From assembly GCA_017386965.1 (NCBI GenBank), contig JAFOGE010000222.1:1-8293 (forward strand): 8,293 nt of DNA, read 5' to 3'. The stretch comes from Clostridia bacterium (GTDB lineage Bacteria; Bacillota; Clostridia; Oscillospirales; CAG-272). Shown piece after piece: positions 6,229-8,293 of this stretch. Every line of letters starts with the position of its first letter. Positions within the stretch are counted from its first letter, which is position 1. Below the pieces are notes generated by a model that saw nothing but the letters and a program-made list of their open reading frames with translations, was not told where the DNA came from and did no database searches. The translations under genes were made by a program, and so were the position numbers.

Positions 6229-6507
6229 TTAGTTGAGCTTGGGAAGAATCTGCTCAACGTCGCTGTGGGGTCTGGGAATTACGTGCGTTGCGATCACTTC
6301 GCCGAGTCTGCAAGCGGTTGCGGTTCCTGCCTCAACTGCTGCCTTCACTGCTCCAACGTCGCCGCGGACCATAACGGATACCAGGCCGGATCCGATCTTC
6401 TCGGTTCCGATCAGAGTAACCTCTGCTGCCTTTACCATTGCGTCTGCTGCCTCGATTGCTGCAGTCAAACCTCTCGTCTCGATCATTCCAAGAGCTTCCT
6501 GTGCCAT
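6229..6507 (-). CDS. PduA/EutM-like hexameric shell protein (BMC-H)
   Basis: A 92-residue canonical BMC-H protein starting MAQEALGMIETRGL. The edge lysine (Lys26), pore loop KIGSGLV (Ser40) and Arg79 in HVIPRPH match the PduA/PduJ/EutM group, so it is likely a main facet tile. GGAGG (6517-6521) is nine bases before the ATG, a stronger site than those of the enzyme genes, as expected for an abundant shell protein. It differs from its paralogue at 5482-5853 at 15 of 92 positions, including Glu instead of Asn at position 29, next to the hexamer edge. The two genes share an identical 47-base stretch (6338-6384 and 5591-5637), so they arose by duplication or exchange sequence. Confidence 0.95.
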   Translation of the reverse strand: MAQEALGMIETRGLTAAIEAADAMVKAAEVTLIGTEKIGSGLVSVMVRGDVGAVKAAVEAGTATACRLGEVIATHVIPRPHSDVEQILPKLN

Positions 6508-6577
6508 TGTTTTATACCTCCAAAATAAAATAATAACAAATTGAATAATGTGTGTTCGGAGCCTCGCTCCATCGGGA
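6508..6577 (-). other. AT-rich leader before a major shell gene
   Basis: The 70-base gap holds a small stem (ggagc 6558-6562 with gctcc 6566-6570) and then, in the direction of transcription, about 35 bases of nearly pure A/T just before the GGAGG ribosome site. This may keep the site unstructured and raise translation; it could also hide an internal promoter, but I cannot define -35 and -10 boxes. Confidence 0.4.
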
Positions 6578-6892
6578 TCATTTCTTATCGAATGCGTTCA
6601 GCTTCAGCATTTTCTCTGAGCCTTCGTCCATGGCTGCGATAATATGCTTGGTAACCACACCCGAGATCTCGTTGACTGCAATCTCCGCCGCAGCAACGGC
6701 CGCCGTTACGTTCTCCACGCTTCCGCGGAACTTGACCAAAACCTGAAGCGGAACCGGAAGTCCGTCCGGATTGGCCGGCTTATTTTTATCAAAGGGTTCT
6801 ACGGTAACGTTTGCCGCCTTACAGCCTGCGTCACAAGCCGCAAATGCTGCAACCAGACCGTAAACCTCAATCATTCCGACTGCGTTTGCCAT
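6578..6892 (-). CDS. Hexameric shell protein (BMC-H) with enlarged pore loop
   Basis: A 104-residue single BMC-domain protein. Its start, MANAVGMIEVYGLVAAFAACD, and edge lysine (Lys25 in AGCKAAN) fit a facet tile. The segment that forms the short pore loop in PduA-like proteins is about nine residues longer here and rich in Pro, Asn and Lys (about 33-50, FDKNKPANPDGLPVPL), followed by the normal LVKFRGSV strand. The HVIPRPH motif of its relatives is replaced by KHIIAAMDE, and a lysine-rich end follows. The pore should therefore have a different shape and gating. AAAGGA is ten bases before the ATG, and the gene lies 27 bases after the dehydrogenase. The BMC-H call is firm; the pore effect is inferred. 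Confidence 0.9.
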   Translation of the reverse strand: MANAVGMIEVYGLVAAFAACDAGCKAANVTVEPFDKNKPANPDGLPVPLQVLVKFRGSVENVTAAVAAAEIAVNEISGVVTKHIIAAMDEGSEKMLKLNAFDKK

Positions 6893-6919
6893 ATTCCGAA
6901 AATCCTTTCTCTATCCGTT

Positions 6920-8128
6920 TTACGGGATGATTGCGATCTTCAGACCGTCTTGACGCAGGTTGGTCTGCAGAGCCTCATTGGCTTGAGCCAGCGGGAACTT
7001 ATGGGTAATGAGCTTCTCCAAGGGAAGGCCGATCGCCTTTGCACGCTTGAGGAAGTCGAAGGTGGTTGCGTAATCACGCAGGGTATAAACCCAGGATCCA
7101 ACGAGCGTGATCTCCTTGGCGCACAGGTCAAAGTGCGGGTTGATGGTTGCATCGCCGCCGTTGATAAAGAAGCCAAGCTCGCAAAGGCCGCCGCCGTTGC
7201 GAATGAACTTGTAGATGTTTGCGTGTGCCACGGGAGAACCGGTGCACTGGAACGCAAAATCTGCAAGATAGCCTCCAAAGGAAGCCTCAACCGCACTCGC
7301 AAGAGCCTCAATGCCCTTGTGCTGGGTGAAGTTGACAGTTGCCGTAGCTCCCATCTGCTTTGCAAAATCCAGTCTTTGTTCGTTTCCATCCACTGCAGTG
7401 ATATTCTCAATGCCCATCGTGCGAAGCACGGCGATGCAAAGAAGTCCGATCGGTCCGCAGCCCTGGACCACAACTCTGGAATTGAATCGAAGAATATTGG
7501 TGGTCTTTGCTCTCTCCACAGCATGGATCAGCACCGCTGCAGGCTCGATCAGGATTCTCGAATCCAGATCCAGATTGCTGACGTTGAAGATCGTGGAGCC
7601 CTTGCGAACAACTATGTAATCTGCGTACCAACCGTTAAGGTGTACGTCATCGTCGGGGAGAAGTCCGTATACGTCAGCTCCACCGACGTTCTGTTTGTTA
7701 AGGTCGAACATTGTGATATCGGGATTATCCTTAAATATCATACAGGTAACGACCTTGTCACCAAGACCGAGAGACTTACCTGCCGAGTCCTTAGTAACGT
7801 TTTTGCCGATCTTTACGATCTCACCCGTTCCCTCGTGTCCGAGAACGACAGGAATAAGACCGAACGGATCGCGCTTGAACTCATGTGCGTCTGTTCCGCA
7901 CACGCCACAGCCTTCCATCTTGACGAGGATATCGTCGTCACCGATCTCGGGAATAGGATATTCTTTTATTTCGAAATGCTCCTTTTCAGTGAGCAATGCA
8001 ACGCGGGACGTTTTGGGGATCGCACCGCCTGCCGAAGCTCTGCCTGTCGAAGCAGTGGATACGTTTGCGCCCTTCATATTGGCAACGACCTGCTTGACTA
8101 TAGCTTCAATTCTTTCCTGTTCTGTCAT
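6920..8128 (-). CDS. Encapsulated zinc-type medium-chain alcohol dehydrogenase
   Basis: A 402-residue MDR-superfamily dehydrogenase, longer than the usual 340-350 because of a targeting region. Residues 1-19 (MTEQERIEAIVKQVVANMK) form an amphipathic helix like BMC encapsulation peptides, joined by an Ala/Ser/Thr/Gly linker (about 20-40). The catalytic-zinc motifs are Cys77 (GVCGTD) and His98-Glu99 (LGHEGTGEI), with Glu195 in LIEPAAV. The Rossmann motif GCGPIGLL (223-230) followed by VDGNEQR suggests NAD(H). The four-cysteine structural-zinc loop is missing; only Cys129 is seen there. It probably reduces the pathway aldehyde to alcohol and regenerates NAD+ for the aldehyde dehydrogenase, a job done by an iron-type enzyme (PduQ/EutG) in the classical systems. 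It might instead oxidise a polyol or hydroxy compound as first step. AAAGGA lies eight bases before the ATG. Confidence 0.93.
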   Translation of the reverse strand: MTEQERIEAIVKQVVANMKGANVSTASTGRASAGGAIPKTSRVALLTEKEHFEIKEYPIPEIGDDDILVKMEGCGVCGTDAHEFKRDPFGLIPVVLGHEGTGEIVKIGKNVTKDSAGKSLGLGDKVVTCMIFKDNPDITMFDLNKQNVGGADVYGLLPDDDVHLNGWYADYIVVRKGSTIFNVSNLDLDSRILIEPAAVLIHAVERAKTTNILRFNSRVVVQGCGPIGLLCIAVLRTMGIENITAVDGNEQRLDFAKQMGATATVNFTQHKGIEALASAVEASFGGYLADFAFQCTGSPVAHANIYKFIRNGGGLCELGFFINGGDATINPHFDLCAKEITLVGSWVYTLRDYATTFDFLKRAKAIGLPLEKLITHKFPLAQANEALQTNLRQDGLKIAIIP

Positions 8129-8158
8129 TATTTGATCCTTTCTTCGAAAATCACGTAT

Positions 8159-8293
8159 TTAACATACGAAATATTCCGTGAAAATTTTCTTTCCGTACGC
8201 CGAAAGCTCTGTGTCCTGCTCGGCACTACCGCCACTGACACCTATTCCGCCGAAGATCTTTCCTCTAAGCTCAAGAGGATCTCCTCCGCCAAA
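8159..8293 (-). CDS. GlcG/HbpS-family (PduO C-terminal-like) protein, 3' end only
   Basis: The last 44 residues of a gene that enters from the right edge, ending in TAA at 8159-8161. The visible part reads GGGDPLELRGKIFGGIGVSG, followed by GSAEQDTEL. The Gly-rich turn, the GxIGVSGG motif and the EQD signature are typical of the DUF336/GlcG/HbpS domain, which is also the C-terminal domain of PduO. Small proteins of this family are common in microcompartment operons; their role is uncertain (haem or corrinoid binding, or oxidative protection, has been proposed). The gene ends 30 bases before the dehydrogenase start, consistent with the same transcript. The N-terminal part is outside the window, so a longer fusion such as full PduO cannot be excluded. 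Confidence 0.8.
   Translation of the reverse strand, partial: FGGGDPLELRGKIFGGIGVSGGSAEQDTELSAYGKKIFTEYFVC

Noticed and set aside
5267..6232. A 321-codon open frame on the plus strand
   Set aside because: It is antisense to two shell genes and reads through the hairpin spacer; its Ala/Thr/Ser-rich product mirrors the Ala/Gly-rich BMC codons and has no start context.
1..8293. CRISPR array, tRNA, rRNA, insertion sequence, cobalamin riboswitch or phage genes
   Set aside because: I looked for regularly spaced repeats, RNA gene signatures and transposase motifs and saw none; nearly all of the window is accounted for by microcompartment genes.

Overview
This window is an interior slice of a bacterial microcompartment (BMC, metabolosome) operon. 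Every supported gene lies on the minus strand, so transcription runs from high to low coordinates. The sequence shows eleven genes packed head to tail with mostly short gaps, plus one structured 220-base spacer. Codon use, the many AAAGGA- or GGAGG-type ribosome binding sites, and the PduS/PduT/AckA/DeoR gene set suggest an anaerobic Firmicute, probably an uncultured gut-type Clostridia member of roughly balanced to slightly high GC. That assignment is inference.

Layout in the direction of transcription: the 3' end of a GlcG/HbpS (PduO C-terminal-like) gene (8293-8159); a zinc-type medium-chain alcohol dehydrogenase with an N-terminal encapsulation-peptide-like helix (8128-6920); four single-domain hexameric shell proteins (BMC-H; 6892-6578, 6507-6229, 6198-5899, 5853-5482); a hairpin-rich spacer (5481-5262); a pentameric vertex protein of the EutN/CcmL type (5261-5010); a PduS-like flavin/iron-sulfur protein (4958-3624); a PduT-like tandem-domain trimeric shell protein with the Fe-S cysteine (3599-3048); a DeoR-family repressor (3044-2286); acetate kinase (2254-1052); and a CoA-acylating aldehyde dehydrogenase, with its own encapsulation peptide, that runs off the left edge (1033-1).

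How the parts fit, by analogy with known metabolosomes: an aldehyde made inside the shell would be oxidised to acyl-CoA by the aldehyde dehydrogenase and reduced to an alcohol by the alcohol dehydrogenase, which recycles NAD(H). A phosphotransacylase, not in this window, would convert acyl-CoA to acyl phosphate for AckA to make ATP. PduS and PduT could pass electrons across the shell as a second redox outlet. The signature enzyme that would name the substrate (glycyl radical enzyme, diol dehydratase, ammonia lyase or aldolase) is not in view, so the compartment type is unassigned. The DeoR regulator hints at a sugar phosphate or a sugar-derived aldehyde.

The most interesting local points are: a PduA-like shell gene with two good in-frame ribosome binding sites and a lysine-rich 31-residue N-terminal extension; a mutually exclusive hairpin set between the shell-hexamer block and the vertex/enzyme block; three quite different predicted pore loops among the four BMC-H proteins; and a zinc dehydrogenase without the usual structural-zinc cysteines.
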